NCBI GenBank assembly: GCA_003427395.1
Contig: BFEA01000674.1
Coordinates: 404,370 to 438,155 of the forward strand
Length of the DNA stretch: 33,786 nucleotides
DNA from: Chara braunii
Lineage: Eukaryota > Streptophyta > Charophyceae > Charales > Characeae
Direction of reading: 5' to 3'
In this document: in pieces, positions 1-9,040 of the stretch
Position numbering within the stretch: the stretch's first letter is position 1
Layout: each line of letters begins with the position of its first letter
The notes under the pieces: generated by a model
The model's input: only the letters and a program-made list of their open reading frames with translations
Database searches by the model: none
What the model was told of the DNA's origin: nothing
Made by a program: the position numbers and the translations under genes

Positions 1-289
1 CTGTTGTTTCCAGGGCTGTGGTCGGAATTGTCTTATAGAACCCGAGACTCCCTTTTCCCTTGGAGCTGCTAGTGTTACCCATCCCTTCTTGGAGCAAATN
101 TGTCGACCTGCCCTAATCTNCANCCCCCCTATTCATTTNTTGTTGCCATGTAATTATCATCATAAAAACCTGATCCTTAAGACCATTGTTTATACCGTAT
201 TTAAACCCTAAACCCTCTGTGGATCCATGGTTGTCATCCCATTTCAGATCTTTGTTCTAAAACCTTATTTAAGCCTATTTAACCCTATT
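1..289. other. Non-coding left edge with unresolved bases
   Basis: No gene is visible. Four N bases occur at 100, 120, 123 and 139, so this stretch was assembled from imperfect reads. It is pyrimidine-rich with several TTTAACCC/AAACCC phrases. If the LINE to the right is complete at its 3' end, part of this DNA may be its 3' UTR or flank. No poly(T), which would mark the tail of a minus-strand LINE, is present here, so the 3' boundary is unresolved. Confidence 0.6.
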
Positions 290-319
290 TAACCCCTCAA
301 CCCTCTGTGGAGCCATGGT
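200..319 (+). repeat. Direct repeat pair, about 31 bp, 87 bp apart
   Basis: The phrase at about 200-231 (core CCCTCTGTGGATCCATGG) recurs at about 287-319 (core CCCTCTGTGGAGCCATGG) with only a few differences, and the bases before it (TTTAAACCCTAA and TTTAACCCCTCA) also match in part. The pair lies 3' of LINE ORF2 on the minus strand and may be an internal 3'-UTR duplication. The two AAACCCT units are too few to be telomeric. Confidence 0.6.
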
Positions 320-622
320 TTAGAGGATTGTGGCCTGTATAGCCTGAAGGCCCTGAGTGTAGTGAGGTAGTAAGCAAGTGTGATGCAGGATGGCAGATAG
401 GTGATATCTGGAAAATGAGAACATAAGCCGCCCTTCATGTAGCCGTCACATCTCCCGTCCGGGTCTCCATTCCTAACTTTGTCCTCCCGATGTTGCAGCC
501 TGCTGCCACCCCTGACAGACGAACCGACCCGGTCTTGTCGTCCTCTGATTCGCCAACAGTCGTAACCTCTCCCATCTTTCATGGCGGGAAGGGGACGGAG
601 GAGAGGAGGTTGGGCGGGCGGT

Positions 623-663
<41 letters not shown>
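623..663 (+). repeat. Uninterrupted G41 homopolymer
   Basis: Forty-one consecutive G residues on the plus strand, which is a C41 tract on the sense strand of the LINE, begin just past the ORF2 stop codon. Flanking DNA (GGGCGGGCGGT) is also G-rich. The tract could form G-quadruplexes on the plus strand. Runs this long are unstable and hard to sequence, so the exact length is uncertain. Confidence 0.9.
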
Positions 664-676
664 CGCGTACGCTGGT

Positions 677-1813
677 TCATCTCGGGAGGAGGACAAAGGA
701 GGGGGGGTTTGCCGCGAATGGGATTACAAAATGAGAGTAAGGCTTGAGGGGCCATTCGTGTTCATCTTTCCTCCAGTTTTTCCATAGGAGCTGGGAGCCT
801 TGAAGATCCGCCATAACTCTCTTCGGGCCAAGCCAGTCTTCTGTGAAACCGGCTGTCAGTTCCTGTTCCTTGTTCTGTTTTTGTGTTGCTGTGAGGGTGG
901 GGTCGTCCTTTATTTTTTGGATTTGTTGTTTGGTGTGATCCCACGCTGCTCTCACCCTTCCAACGAGATACTGTGACAAGTGCTCTTTTGCGTGAGGGGC
1001 GGTGAAGGTGTGCTGCTTTCTCTCAAATGACCAGCGCACCCTCCAGGCGAGCATTAAGAGTTCGATTCTTGTTATTTGGAACAGATTCCTCTCGTATGGG
1101 GACCAGTCTGTCCGGGGGGCCGTCGAGCTCCCCAGGAGCAGGAATTTCGGGTCCCACGAGAATTGAGAGCCGGTAAGGACGGTCCAGGCCCCATCCCACC
1201 ATCTCCAGATCTGAGTCACCATAGGGCAACTCAGTAAGCAATGCTCCAACATGGCTCGGGAGGGTTGGGAAAACCAGTCGCAGTAACCGCAGATGGGTGA
1301 AAGGAGGCCTTTCTGTTCCAGATCAGTCCTCGAGACGAGCAAATCTGGGGTGGGTAGACAACGATAAAATATTTGTGATTGGAGGGCCCGGTGGGATGTC
1401 GTGATTATGTGCGAATATCGGGCCCAATGGCATTTGAAATCTGTCAGATCCCTTGGCGGTAGGATTGAATCTTTCTCCCACCTTTTCTGCACAATCTTTG
1501 CTGTGGACTGCGTCTTATGTATGACTCGGTAGCCCTGTTTGACCGCGTAATCCCATGGTTTAACCGGGGCGACAGCTCCATTCTGGGGCCATTGCCATTC
1601 TGCCGGGTCAAAAGGGAGGGCTGGGATAGGAGAGCAGGGCTGAAACATGAAGCGGGAATGGTTTGTCCTTCCTATCACCCGTACTCTGACCAGGCTCGCC
1701 CAGTTGTGGACTGTATCCCGTTCTTGGTTTCTTTGCAGCATTGAGCATGAGGTCCCTGGGGAGGTTATATTGTATGCTTCCAGCTGGGCTGTCAGAGCAG
1801 CCACTTCTGCCAC
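677..1813 (-). pseudogene. LINE ORF2, C-terminal zinc-binding domain
   Basis: This 378-residue frame is the last part of ORF2. It contains CGYC followed by HCLLSC, giving C-x2-C-x12-H-x4-C, the arrangement of the zf-RVT domain at the C-terminus of plant LINE reverse transcriptases, where it is thought to help bind RNA. Before it lie W-rich segments (FDPAEWQWPQNG) typical of the connection between RT and the finger. The tail (WKNWRKDEHEWPLKPYSHF) is basic. The frame ends at 677-679, just before the C41 tract. It follows the previous ORF2 piece after a frame change near 1840. Residues look well preserved, so decay here is mild. Confidence 0.8.
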
Positions 1814-1871
1814 CTTGCTAACTAGGCATGGGGGTCATGTTTGAGGCCAGTGAACTACCCAGTCCCCTTGT

Positions 1872-2543
1872 TCAATCGAGGGGCCTTTTTTCAAGGGCAG
1901 GATCCATGCAAGAGGTATGGCTTCTTGGAGCTGTTCCAGCTTTTGTTTTTTTTTGTCTGACATATCTTAGTTGGTCTTTCATTTGGTCCGCCGTTTTCCA
2001 TGCTCCCTGTTTGAAGTCCCAGATATCCCCAACAGTGAAAACCCCTTTGGCGACCCATTGTCTCCACTGCGAGCGTTTCATCAGGTGAAACGGCTTCCCT
2101 TGGTCATCACATATGAGGGGGTTGCCAAATAGCGGTTGTCTCACTATCTCATGCCACCGCAGGGGAGGGGGTATGCGTTGAGGCCCCATCTCTCTCCAAA
2201 TTTTCACCATGTTGGGCCACAACGGATCGTTAGTTATATCATTTCTTGTTTGGACCTGTTCGGGAGGCAGAGCTGTTGACACATTTGGTCCAGGGATAGG
2301 CCATATTGGATTGGTGAGCCATTGCAGCGGATGAACTTTTCTTTCCAAAGGTGAAGTGGGAGCAAGATTGGCAATCTGAATGTGGGCGTAAGGTGCCCAT
2401 AAGACGTCGTTTCCCATCAACAGACGGGTAATGATTTTGAAGGATAGCGCTTTCAATTGGTCTTGTGGTTTCGATCCGGGTTGGGCTATGCTGTCCCATG
2501 CCACTGTGGACAGGAACATGGGGTCCTCATGAATCGTGATCAT
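1872..2543 (-). pseudogene. LINE ORF2, region between RT thumb and C-terminal finger
   Basis: A 223-residue frame in phase 2 continues ORF2 after the thumb. It has the aromatic, W-containing spacing usual downstream of LINE RTs (for example LFGNPLICDDQGKPF and GVFTVGDIWDF). The VGDIWD type of phrase, in which a poor line is introduced by G-x-x-T-V-G-D, is common in L1-type ORF2 just before the zinc finger. No catalytic residues are expected. It connects by frame change to the pieces on both sides, showing one ancestral protein split by small indels. Confidence 0.7.
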
Positions 2544-2814
2544 TTTTCCATATATATGCTGTTGCTGCTTTCCTCAGCCTCCGAAGATGTTTGGGCGGGA
2601 TTGGCCAGCACGCCACCTTGTACCATATAGCAGAGAAGACTACGGTGTTGAGGGCCAAGGCCCTACCCACTATTGAGGTGTGCATGCCCCTCCACCTGAC
2701 CATTCTTCTGAGGGCCTCCTCCACAAAGGAGGGTTCGTGATTGGGCTGGGGGCCCAATGCTGTAAGCCGCACGCCTAGTATTCGTATGACCTCCTGTCTT
2801 GGTTTCCATGCCAC
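2527..2814 (-). pseudogene. LINE ORF2, RT thumb segment
   Basis: This 95-residue frame holds the RT thumb and following segment: ILGVRLTALGPQP matches the 'YLG' region that follows RT motif E, and RWRGMHTSIVGRALALN resembles the 'W..R.LSL.GR..V.N' pattern found after the RT core in LINEs. It is out of phase with the upstream RT piece. The switch falls at a 13-base G run at 2823-2835 (C13 in the sense strand), so one base gained or lost in that run explains the break. Confidence 0.75.
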
Positions 2815-3229
2815 AGCCGGATGGGGGGGGGGGGGCGAGGTCTTGGGGGTGGAGCCACCACCCCTCCGTTTTGGATCCCCAATTCACTACCATGTCAGAT
2901 GCTATTGAGAACGTTTGTATGGTGGTGACTAATGCTTGCAGAGAGGAACGACTGACCTTAATCAGCACTATCAAATCATCAGCGAAGAGTGATGTGACGG
3001 GGATGCGACTGTGTGAAATTTCAGGCACATCAATCTTCTCTATTTTCAGGTTAGCTCTGATGGTCGTGGTTAGGGCCTCCATCACGATGACGAACAATAG
3101 CGGGGCAATGGGATCACCTTGTCTGACTGACTGCTGAAGTGGGAATGAATTGGATAAATGGTCGTTCACCATGATGTTCGTTGTCACCGTTTTGTGAAGG
3201 GTATCCACCCAGCTCTTAATTTGGGCCAA
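2663..3229 (-). pseudogene. LINE ORF2, RT palm motifs B and C
   Basis: This frame carries the reverse transcriptase motif B (SVRQGDPIAPLLF) and motif C (SLFADDLIVLI), where the two Asp residues of FADD bind catalytic metal. MVVNWGSKTEGW follows and fits the motif D/E region (NxxKSE). Only the part above about 2836 is true coding sequence; below it the frame runs on into the C13 tract and the out-of-phase shadow of the thumb. The first codon given is a TTG within a longer protein, not a real start. Motifs B and C look intact, in contrast to motif A in the previous piece. Confidence 0.85.
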
Positions 3230-3836
3230 GGTTCATTTTTTGCATGCACATGTCGAGGAAAACCCAATCCACATGGTCGTAGGCTATTTCGAAATAAATA
3301 AAGAGGACCGCCGCTTCTTTCTTTCTCTGCCTTGTGTATTTGATCGTCTCATTCACCAGAAGGATATTATCTTGTATCATCCTTTCAGGTATAAACCCGG
3401 ATTGGTCAAGGTGAATGAGGTGTGTCATGTGGGGGAGCATGCGGTTAGTTAGTGCCTTTGCCACCATTTTATAGGGGACCGGCAAAAGAGTTATGGGTCT
3501 GTAATTTCTGACTTCATTCTTTGCGCCCTTCTTGTAGAGGAGGGTGGTAACCCCTTGGTTGAGGAGGCCTCCGAACGTGCCATTAGTCTGGACAACATTT
3601 ATGTACTCTAAAAGATCTGTTTGGAATGTGTCCCAAAAGACTAATCAGAATTCTTTAGGGAATGAGTCCATACCCGGTGTTTTGTCATCGTCCATTTGAC
3701 TGAGGGCAGTGTAAATTTCGTCTCGGCTCAACGGCTGTTCAAGTGTAGCCCGGTGCTCCGGCGAAAGGACCGCTTCAAGGTTGTGCATGAGTTGTTGCCT
3801 CGCATTCGTGACACTGTCCGCTGGCCTCTGAGACAT
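3216..3836 (-). pseudogene. LINE ORF2, RT fingers and palm motif A (catalytic Asp lost)
   Basis: One phase is open from 3836 to 3216 apart from a single TGA at 3645-3647. It holds ALSQMDDDKTPGMDSFPKEF, the finger motif 'K(S/T)PGxDG.P.EF', then RNYRPITLL and LDQSGFIPERMIQDN, both classic LINE RT signatures. Motif A reads VLFIYFEIAYDHVDW. In LINE RTs this is normally LFxDFEKAYDxVDW, so the metal-binding Asp is Tyr and the following Lys is Ile. The copy should therefore be catalytically dead even without the stop. The frame ends at 3216, and the protein continues one base out of phase from 3229. Confidence 0.85.
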
Positions 3837-3961
3837 CTTGGAAGAGAACAGGTCTTGATAATATTTCGCTGCCTATTCTGTCACCAGGTACGGATTAGTG
3901 GCTTCCGGGCTATCATCGTGAAGCGGGTGTTTGAGCGAAACCACGGTGGCTTATTTCGCTC

Positions 3962-4264
3962 TCACCTTAGCTTTATGGAAAAAGGTTTTTGACACTTCCC
4001 GTTTGTGTGAGCACGCTTGATTTTAGCTTGGATCCTCCAGGCCTCCGCTTGGGTTTCAAGATGTTCTTGTAGGCGGTCTCTTGCCTGTTGCAAGTTACAA
4101 TATACGGTATTGTCCAGAGGAGTGGTGGAAAGATTGTCGTCCCATTTTTCAAAAGTACTGAGGAGTTCTTCTACGACCGCTTTCCGCTCTCTCGCCCTTT
4201 TTATTGATTTTTTTTTAACTCTTTCGCTTAGTTGGGCCACTCCCTGGTTAAATCGTTCTACCAC
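3962..4264 (-). pseudogene. LINE ORF2, linker between endonuclease and RT
   Basis: A 100-residue frame in the same phase as the endonuclease, after a TAG at 4319-4321. It is strongly charged and helix-prone (RVKKKSIKRARERKAVVEEL, then LQQARDRLQEHLETQAEAW), as expected for the coiled linker that joins the EN and RT domains in LINE ORF2. KIKRAHTNGKCQKPF near its end fits the 'RS+..W...GE+.T+FF' phrase that precedes RT, in degenerate form. After 3962 the protein continues in another phase. The 3837-3961 stretch has no good reading in one frame and carries small indels. Confidence 0.65.
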
Positions 4265-4318
4265 CGATCTTGCGTCCTGTTTTTTGGACTGCCAATATTC
4301 CCAGTATTATTTCACACA

Positions 4319-5164
4319 CTATTGGAATATGTGCAGTTTGATCAGCGATGTGTTGAGTTTGAAGAAACTAGGCCCCCTGTCGAACGGAGGACGTGAGACG
4401 AGGGCGATGGCTTTCATCTTATGGTCAAAAGATCGGGAGGGGCTAAAGGGCAGTATGGCCGCCTCTATGAGCGGGCCCGCCAAGTCTTTGGAAAGGAGTA
4501 TGAGATCAATTCTCAAATTTGACAGATCCTCACCCCCTCTGGCTCTAATACGTGTGAATGCTTGCTTGGTGGGGTGTATGGTTCTATATGAGTCCACCAA
4601 TTGAAGCTCTGCTATGAGCTGGTTGAACATGAGGGTGTCAAGTCCATGGTGTGGCAACGACTGTCCCGGCCCGTTCTGCTGAGATTGGCTTCTTCTGTCG
4701 ACCGCGGGGTCCGGTGCCAGGTTGAAATCGCCCGCCAGGATGAGAGGGGAGTCTGCAAGGAGTACACGAAGGAGCTGTAGAAAGAAGTCTGCTCTTTCTG
4801 ACGGAGTGTTGGGAGCATATACAGCCGCCAGGCATATCTCTTCATCTTCCCACCGGGCTTTGATAAGCAACCATCTACCGTGAACCTTGTGTCTCAAAAC
4901 CTCGAAAGGTTCGAGTCTCGATGTGGGTGGGAGCCAAATTGCCACTCCCGCAGAATGGTAGTGCTTAGAATGGGCGTGGTAGGCTTGGTATGACCAAATT
5001 TGTTGCGCCTTATCCATGCGTGTCGGATTGTCCAACAAGTGCGTTTCTTGCACGCACACAACATCAGGCCAGTAAGTGGGGTCGTTCGACCGAATCATGT
5101 CCCATATTGCTTGTATTTTTGGTTGTGTTGAGGCTGCCAGCCCGTTTACGTTGACCAATCGCAC
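4319..5164 (-). pseudogene. LINE ORF2, APE-type endonuclease domain
   Basis: This 281-residue segment has the apurinic-endonuclease fold that nicks target DNA to prime reverse transcription. Visible motifs are RLVNVNGLAAS at the N-terminus, VVCVQETHLLD with the catalytic Glu, AVYAPNTPSER, LILAGDFNLAPDPAVDR with the Asp/Asn pair, NLRIDLILLS in place of the usual SRIDYIL, and FDHKMKAIAL for the terminal SDH box (Ser changed). The frame is open upstream to a TGA at 5195, and the first codon here is GTG, so the true start is uncertain. It ends in a TAG at 4319-4321, but the same phase continues as the linker below it. Confidence 0.85.
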
Positions 5165-5194
5165 ATTCAGGTCGGCTTTTTTTAGTGCTTTTTC

Positions 5195-5476
5195 TCACTG
5201 TGGGACCTTCCTCATGGGGGGTGGAGGTATGAGGGGTATGGGCTGCGGAACCGGGTGGCGAGCACAGGGGTGCAGATGTGGAGGGGAGGGGGAGGGAGGG
5301 AAAGCAAGGCCCGGAGGGACGAGGGGGGGAGAGGGCCTGCTATTCGGACAGGGTGGGGCAGCGCATGCTGCCGATTGAGGTACGTTTTGGGCAGGTTCCA
5401 TGGGATGCGAAGTGCGACTAAGGCGGGTCTGAGGATTGTCGCTTTCTGGTTTATTCATGCGGCGGTGTTGTGGCAC
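5195..5476 (-). pseudogene. Proline-rich segment upstream of LINE endonuclease
   Basis: This 93-residue frame begins MPQHRRMNKPESDNPQTRLS and becomes proline-rich (PPLVPPGLAFPPSPSPP). It is in the same phase as the endonuclease and is separated from it only by one TGA at 5195-5197 and ten codons. It may be an N-terminal extension of ORF2 cut by a stop, or a separate short frame between ORF1 and ORF2. No domain is recognised. It lies 71 bp downstream of the end of ORF1 on the minus strand. Confidence 0.45.
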
Positions 5477-5546
5477 GATGGTGTGTGAGTAGTCCTTGGG
5501 AAAGGATGAGCCCCAGGATGTGTCTCATATGATAAGACAGACATAT

Positions 5547-6839
5547 CTAACTGGTCCGGAGTCTTGTAACCGAAAGTTGCCAGAGTTCTTCTTCAGCAAA
5601 CCACTCCGTCGTTGTCTGAACGACCGTGTATTTGTTTGCCTGCTCTTTGGTGAGAGACAACAGCACTGTGTGAATCTGAGGCGGGAAGGGGAGACCTTGG
5701 GGAATTGATAGGCATGAGACTATCTCCTCTTCTGGCATTTCCCAGATTGAGTGTAGGTGGGCTGCAATTTGTGCAAGGTCCGGCTTGCCCTTCCATCCCA
5801 TCATAGTCACCCCAGTTGGTAGTTTGTAATATTAGGGTTCTACTTTGAGAAGGCCAATAGCCGCTTGTCCACAGGAGCTGTTTGTTATTGACAGTAGTAG
5901 CAGCACATTTTCCTTGAGGTTTGATAAGTTCCACTGTTCCTGCCTTTCCACCCAGTCCTTCATCCTTCCTCTTGTCAAAATTTTGGGGGGTGACTCCCGT
6001 TGTTTGTTCTGGGCCTCCGGATCAGTCAGCACTTTATCCCTTTGGTCTTCGCTGTCACTGTCCTCTTCCTCCGAAGAGGAGAGGAGGTCTATTGGTAGGG
6101 ATCTGTTTTTGGTTGGCCGTTGGATGCATGGCTCCCCCATGTCTTGTTCCTCGTTTAGTAAAGAGGGCAAGCTGACCAATTTTGTCAGCAGGTGCTTCGG
6201 GGGAGGATGGAGGTCATTGGTTTTATAATCCAAGTTGAAGACGGTGCAGACTTTTTGCGGTGTTCGGTGGGCAGGAATCTGCTCCACAGTTGACTGGTCA
6301 GCCGATGGTATCTTAAAGAGGCTGCTTCTGATGACTTTGTCTACAACGCCTTCCGCAAGAATAGTTATGTATGACCAATCTATGTCAGCATAGAACTGGA
6401 ATGCATCGACCGTTTCCAACATCGGGGGGCATGCGGCAATCATATCCGCTATGACTTCCCAGTAGTGGGGCGGCAGGGATTCGACAATTTGCACATCCGT
6501 GCTCTTCAAGTACTCGTGCAGCGCCCAGTCCGCGATTGCTTTGAACCTTTTTTGAATGATTTTTTTTTGGGACCATTTTTTTTCTGTCTGGCAGTCCCGT
6601 GGGGGATGAGGTCGAAGGTCCAGTTCCATGCCTTGGAGCAATGTGTGCCGTTGTCTGTCGTTGGGAGGTCCATGCAGCAGTCCCTGTGGGGGAGACAAAG
6701 GCCTAGGCCGGGGTCCCTCAAAGAGTTCCATCGGAACAGGGGGCTGGTGCAGTGCTCCCGTGCAGAGCTGTGGGAGGTTTTCAATTTGGTCTTGGGTTCC
6801 TTGCCATGTTATGATCTGTTGTGGCTGATGGGAGTGCAT
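5547..6839 (-). pseudogene. LINE ORF1, C-terminal part
   Basis: One phase is open from 6839 to 5547 except for a TAA at 5832-5834, which separates a 335- and an 87-residue piece. It starts glutamine-rich, then has a compact-looking domain (HEYLKSTDVQIVESLPPHYW through IDWSYITILAEGVVDKVIRS), an acidic serine stretch (LLSSSEEEDSDSEDQRDK) and an ordered tail (WEMPEEEIVSCLSIP). I do not recognise a named family. Its place directly before ORF2 supports ORF1, the RNA-binding partner of LINE particles. A TAG lies right before the first ATG and the phase is open further up, so the ATG at 6839 is not a real start; the protein continues from the piece upstream by a frame change near 6890. Confidence 0.6.
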
Positions 6840-6925
6840 CTAGGCACAACTGTTTCTGACCTGAGCCTGCCACATTGTGAAGCCAGGGAGGTAAAGTTGT
6901 TGGGCAATCGATGTTGTCTCAGCAA

Positions 6926-9040
6926 TCACACAGCCCTGCGGGAATATTCCCAGCTTTGTTGGAGTTGCGCCACCCATTGGAGGATGGGACCATGCGTCCC
7001 CATTTCAATAGAAACCGATGGCGGTTGGCCAGAAGTGGTCTGTTGTTGGGTTTCAGGGCCTGTGTCGTCCGGGACGGGGGGCAGTCGTTCCACATCCATT
7101 TCCTGTCTGAGGTGCCCTGTGTCGCTCGGGTCGGGGGACGTTTGCTCGTCTTCCATTTCTTGTGTGGGGTTCCCGTGGTCTGTGCAGGTGTCTGCGGGGA
7201 GGGGTGGAAGGGTCTCCATCTCCATTTCTTCTCCCGGAGTCAGTGGGATTTCAGTCCCCTCTTCCCCGCTGTCCGCGTCAGCGTTCTCAGGTTGCACTTC
7301 CCCCATGTGTACCTCTGTTTGGTGGATGAGTGGTGGAGGGGGTTGGATTTGGAAGTTCTCGTCACCCGCTCCCTGTACCAGTTGTTGATTGCCCCCTAAG
7401 ATTTCCTCAGAGTCATAATCTTGGTGTGAACTTTCCCATTCAATAAGGCTGGAGCTTTTTTGTGCTCGCCCCTCCGGTATCGGGAGTTGAAGATATTTCT
7501 TTCCTCCCGTAACGTCTGAGATAATTTCTTTGACTTTGCTGTTGGTTGTCAGATCGACCGGTGGGGTGGGCATAGAGGATTGCGGTTGCGGCTGTGGAAG
7601 ATCTCGGGGCATTGGGTATGTTCTAGCAGGCAGGCCCACGAAGATCGAAGTCCGAGCATCGTCGAGCGGGTCTGAGCGATGTTCGGGGTGTCGACCTTCG
7701 GGTCCGTGCATGATAGCCTTAATCTTCGTTGCTGCGTTCTCTATTCGACTGCACTTGGCCATCGCCTTGATGAGGCCATTCACTTTATCCTTGGCCTTCT
7801 CCAGTCCGGATGGCTCATGCGGTTTATGTTCAGCAGGGGACGTGAACTGCAGTCGGAAGGGGGGCTCAGCTCTGCCTGTGGGGGAGTCCTCCGCTTGCTC
7901 CTTTTTCTGAACGGCGATGTCTGTGTTGGGGAGGAGCATCTGGGAGCTGCCCGACAAGAGTTGCTGTGGCGGTGCCGGTTCTGCTGCAGGCAGACGGTCT
8001 TCCTGCGCTCTGTGCTCAGACCTGACCAGGAACCCGGAACGGGCGGGCAGGTGCTCCTCTTCACTCTTTTCACGAAGAGCATTGCCGGTGGCGATGTCCT
8101 GTGTATTGGGAGGGAGCGCTTCGGGGTAACCCGATAGCGGAAGCAGTAGCGGTCCCAGGTCTGCTATCGGGAGGTGGTCCTGTTTCGGGTTGTGGTCTGT
8201 CGTGACCAGGTACCGGTTCTGCTGTGGACTGTGGTCGACTGTGACCAGGAGCCCAGACCCCGTGGGGGAGTCCCCCCCTTCCGCCTTATCATAAAAAGTC
8301 CTGTCTTTGGTCGGTGTCCCTTCAGTCTTGTCGCGAAGAGCTTTGGCAGTAGCAATATTGTGTGTGTTGGGAGGGAGCGCTTTGGGGTACCCTGATGGCA
8401 GAAGGATCGGCGGTCCCGGGTCCACTGCCGGGAGGTGGTCCCGCTTTGGGATGTGATCTGTCATGACCTGGTACCGCTCCTGCTGTGGACTGTGGTCGAC
8501 TGTGACCAGGTGCCCGGCCCCAGTGCCCCCCCCCCCCTCCTTCCACCTTATCATAATAATTATTGTCTTTGGTCGGTGGTTGTGCATGAGAGTGGGCTGA
8601 TGTTGGGTGCAGCAGCGGCCCCAGTTCTGCTGGCGGAGTCTGTCATAGCGATGGGCTATGGTCTTCTATGCCCGGGCGGTCTTCTGTGCCCGGGCATATG
8701 GGACAGTCGCCTGTCGGCGCATCCGTCCCTTCATTTTTTTGTCAGTCCCCTCCTGGTTCTGGTGCTTTCGGGATCGGGTTTTTGTCTCTATTTTCATCCC
8801 TAACTTTCTTCGCACCAGCAGAGGGGTATCTTCATCAGACTCGATTATTTCCCCTTCCTCGATTCGTGGATCGCTGGCAGGTTGCAGAGTGGGCTGTTGC
8901 GGTGGACGTGCTGAGGTGGCCATCGCCGTCTGTGTGCCTGGTGCAACGACCATCCCTTGTCGATGTGGTTGGTCTGGCATTGGGTTGTCCTTGTTCCCAA
9001 TGGCCAGGTTCTGCAGGTTCTGCAGGGGAGGTCGGGGGGG
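6926..9040 (-). pseudogene. LINE ORF1, central low-complexity part with internal repeats
   Basis: One phase is open across this stretch apart from a TAG at 8666-8668. Near its start is a convincing acidic phrase, RIEEGEIIESDEDTPLL, followed by a Lys/Arg-rich segment. It then holds three diverged repeats of about 70-87 residues sharing VTVDHSPQQ, a TDH-P-K-DHLP phrase and SGYP-ALPPNT, and later three shorter repeats built on EMEMETLPPLPADT and EMDVERLPPVPDDT. Composition is Pro, Glu, Asp, Gln and Thr, so most should be disordered. I see no zinc knuckle or RRM. It is assigned to ORF1 from position and strand. Confidence 0.55.
7990..8540 (-). repeat. In-frame tandem repeats in LINE ORF1 (about 261 and 210 bp spacing)
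   Basis: The plus-strand phrase CTGTGGACTGTGGTCGACTG occurs at 8222 and again at 8483, 261 bp (87 codons) apart, with matching flanks on both sides. A more diverged copy (CTGTGCTCAGACCTGACCAG) sits near 8012, about 210 bp away. All spacings are multiples of three and the protein repeat is conserved better than the DNA, so the duplications happened while the frame was used. Confidence 0.8.

Noticed and set aside
202-217. AAACCCTAAACCCT, a plant-type telomere repeat
   Set aside because: Only two units, within a longer unrelated direct repeat; not a telomere or clear interstitial array.
289-787. Poly-Pro and poly-Gly frames across the G41 run
   Set aside because: They are translations of the homopolymer and continue only briefly on each side.
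6465-7388. 307-codon plus-strand frame over LINE ORF1
   Set aside because: It is antisense to the better-supported minus-strand ORF1 and has Cys/Trp/Gly-rich composition typical of a shadow frame.
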